Positions 63,433 to 64,000 of a stretch of 64,000 bases of DNA are shown piece by piece. Location of the stretch: assembly GCA_020832285.1 (NCBI GenBank), contig JAFIFB010000045.1, forward strand, positions 1-64,000, given 5' to 3'. Below the pieces are notes generated by a model. The model was not told the origin of the DNA and searched no databases. It saw only the letters and a list, made by a program, of their open reading frames with translations. The position numbers and the translations under genes are program-made. Source of the stretch: Balneolaceae bacterium. Its GTDB lineage: Bacteria; Bacteroidota; Rhodothermia; Balneolales; Balneolaceae. Numbering within the stretch: position 1 is the stretch's first letter; each line of letters begins with the position of its first letter.

Positions 63433-64000
63433 TCACCTTGCCATATAAAAATCGGTCTTCTGTTCATTCGGCTGCACCCAGCTAATGTAGAGAGTTCGCG
63501 TTTCAGCGTTGTAGCGCCATTGCCCGGGGCCTTCGCCTTTTTCCAGCGGTTCTTCTTCGGCTGTGATAAGAGACGGCTCATCCACAAATTTAAATTTCAG
63601 AAGCAGCTCTTTTTCGCTGGCCTGGCCTTCGTACTCTCTCACCATCCGTCCGATGGTGAAAGTATAGAAATCAGGGTGTTCAAAATATCGGAATGCTGTG
63701 GTAGTGAACTCGCCCACCTGGTATCTAGTGCTTACTCCGTCATCTTCATATAAACGAAAGGTTCCACGGTCTCCACCATACACCTCTATGGTCAGTTGCT
63801 CATTACTGCCTGAAAGAATATTCCGGCTCTCCTGTCGATAAGGAATGATGGCACCGGCCTGCACATAAACCGGAATCTTTTTAAGCGGAGCTTCGGCTGT
63901 AATGTACTGGCCGCCATCGTAGCGCGTGCCGTCCCAGTAATCGTACCAGATGCCTTCGGGCAGGTAAACTTCCCGCTCCCTTGCACCCTCTTCATAAACC
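63433..64000 (-). CDS. Glycoside hydrolase family 31 alpha-glucosidase-like, C-terminal fragment
   Basis: The last 188 codons of a larger gene that continues beyond the window. The proximal part reads YLPEGIWYDYWDGTRYDGG, then APLKKIPVYVQAGAIIP, the hallmark C-terminal beta-domain of GH31 enzymes (alpha-glucosidase, alpha-xylosidase), followed by a DUF5110-like beta-sandwich (TIEVYGGDRGTFRLYEDDG). The catalytic domain with its aspartates lies to the right and is not seen. The exact sugar specificity cannot be given. Confidence 0.88.
   Translation of the reverse strand, partial: VYEEGAREREVYLPEGIWYDYWDGTRYDGGQYITAEAPLKKIPVYVQAGAIIPYRQESRNILSGSNEQLTIEVYGGDRGTFRLYEDDGVSTRYQVGEFTTTAFRYFEHPDFYTFTIGRMVREYEGQASEKELLLKFKFVDEPSLITAEEEPLEKGEGPGQWRYNAETRTLYISWVQPNEQKTDFYMAR

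Noticed and set aside
1-64000. CRISPR array, rRNA genes or prophage
   Set aside because: No regularly spaced identical repeats, no rRNA segments and no phage structural genes were seen.

Overview
The window reads as a chromosomal segment of a Gram-negative bacterium of the Bacteroidota / Balneolota / Rhodothermota neighbourhood, most like a Balneolales-type marine heterotroph. The reasons are an alternative complex III (act) cluster fused to a caa3-type oxidase cluster in Rhodothermus-like order, a DUF4175 giant coiled-coil protein, a 30-residue COX24-like ribosomal-type peptide, TonB/Omp85-type outer-membrane proteins, lipoproteins with Bacteroidota-style signal peptides, and a moderate G+C content. 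The assignment is inference from gene content; there is no rRNA gene in the window, and I saw no tRNA.

Layout. 1-62 is the start of an IS110-like transposase (minus strand), preceded by a hairpin that hides its ribosome-binding site. 279-10.9 kb holds mostly single genes: M20 and S9 peptidases, anmK, a protein often labelled 3-methyladenine glycosylase, a serpin lipoprotein, a repeat-rich 550-bp gap, DUF1499 and small membrane or lipoproteins. 10.9-19.1 kb holds an acyl-CoA ligase, a Fur-family regulator, the cinA / TonB-receptor-like / ftsX operon and the pgsA-pgpA pair. 19.1-19.9 kb is an unexplained non-coding stretch that ends in the tiny COX24-like gene and a strong terminator. 20.8-34.3 kb is a tightly packed plus-strand operon: rqcH-like, aroK, aroB, tamB, rnr, and a large zinc-peptidase / beta-propeller / Omp85-like barrel protein, closed by a terminator at 34336. 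34.6-36.9 kb is a three-gene cassette of pilin-like, N-terminally anchored proteins. DUF4175 and a metallo-beta-lactamase-fold hydrolase follow on the minus strand.

41.3-54.4 kb is one minus-strand run of twelve genes: actABCDEF, a small HTH-plus-membrane protein, sco, and caa3 oxidase subunits II, I, III and IV, ending in a rho-independent terminator. Together they encode quinol oxidation, electron transfer through c-type cytochromes and reduction of O2. A DUF420 protein lies divergently upstream. 54.9-64 kb holds single housekeeping genes (UPF0173 hydrolase, YciO/Sua5 family, mtnA, DUF2892, GMC oxidoreductase, RNase D), a RAYT (REP-associated tyrosine transposase) flanked by directly repeated REP hairpins, and the C-terminal end of a GH31 alpha-glucosidase that runs off the window.

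The strongest candidates for new biology are: (i) the Omp85-like barrel whose periplasmic POTRA region is replaced by a zinc peptidase and a beta-propeller, in the same operon as tamB; (ii) the three-gene pilin-like cassette ending in a beta-helix protein; (iii) near-duplicate cytochrome c domains on ActE and on oxidase subunit II; (iv) the RAYT/REP unit that appears to have rewritten the 3' end of rnd; and (v) the IS110 left end with a sequestered ribosome-binding site.
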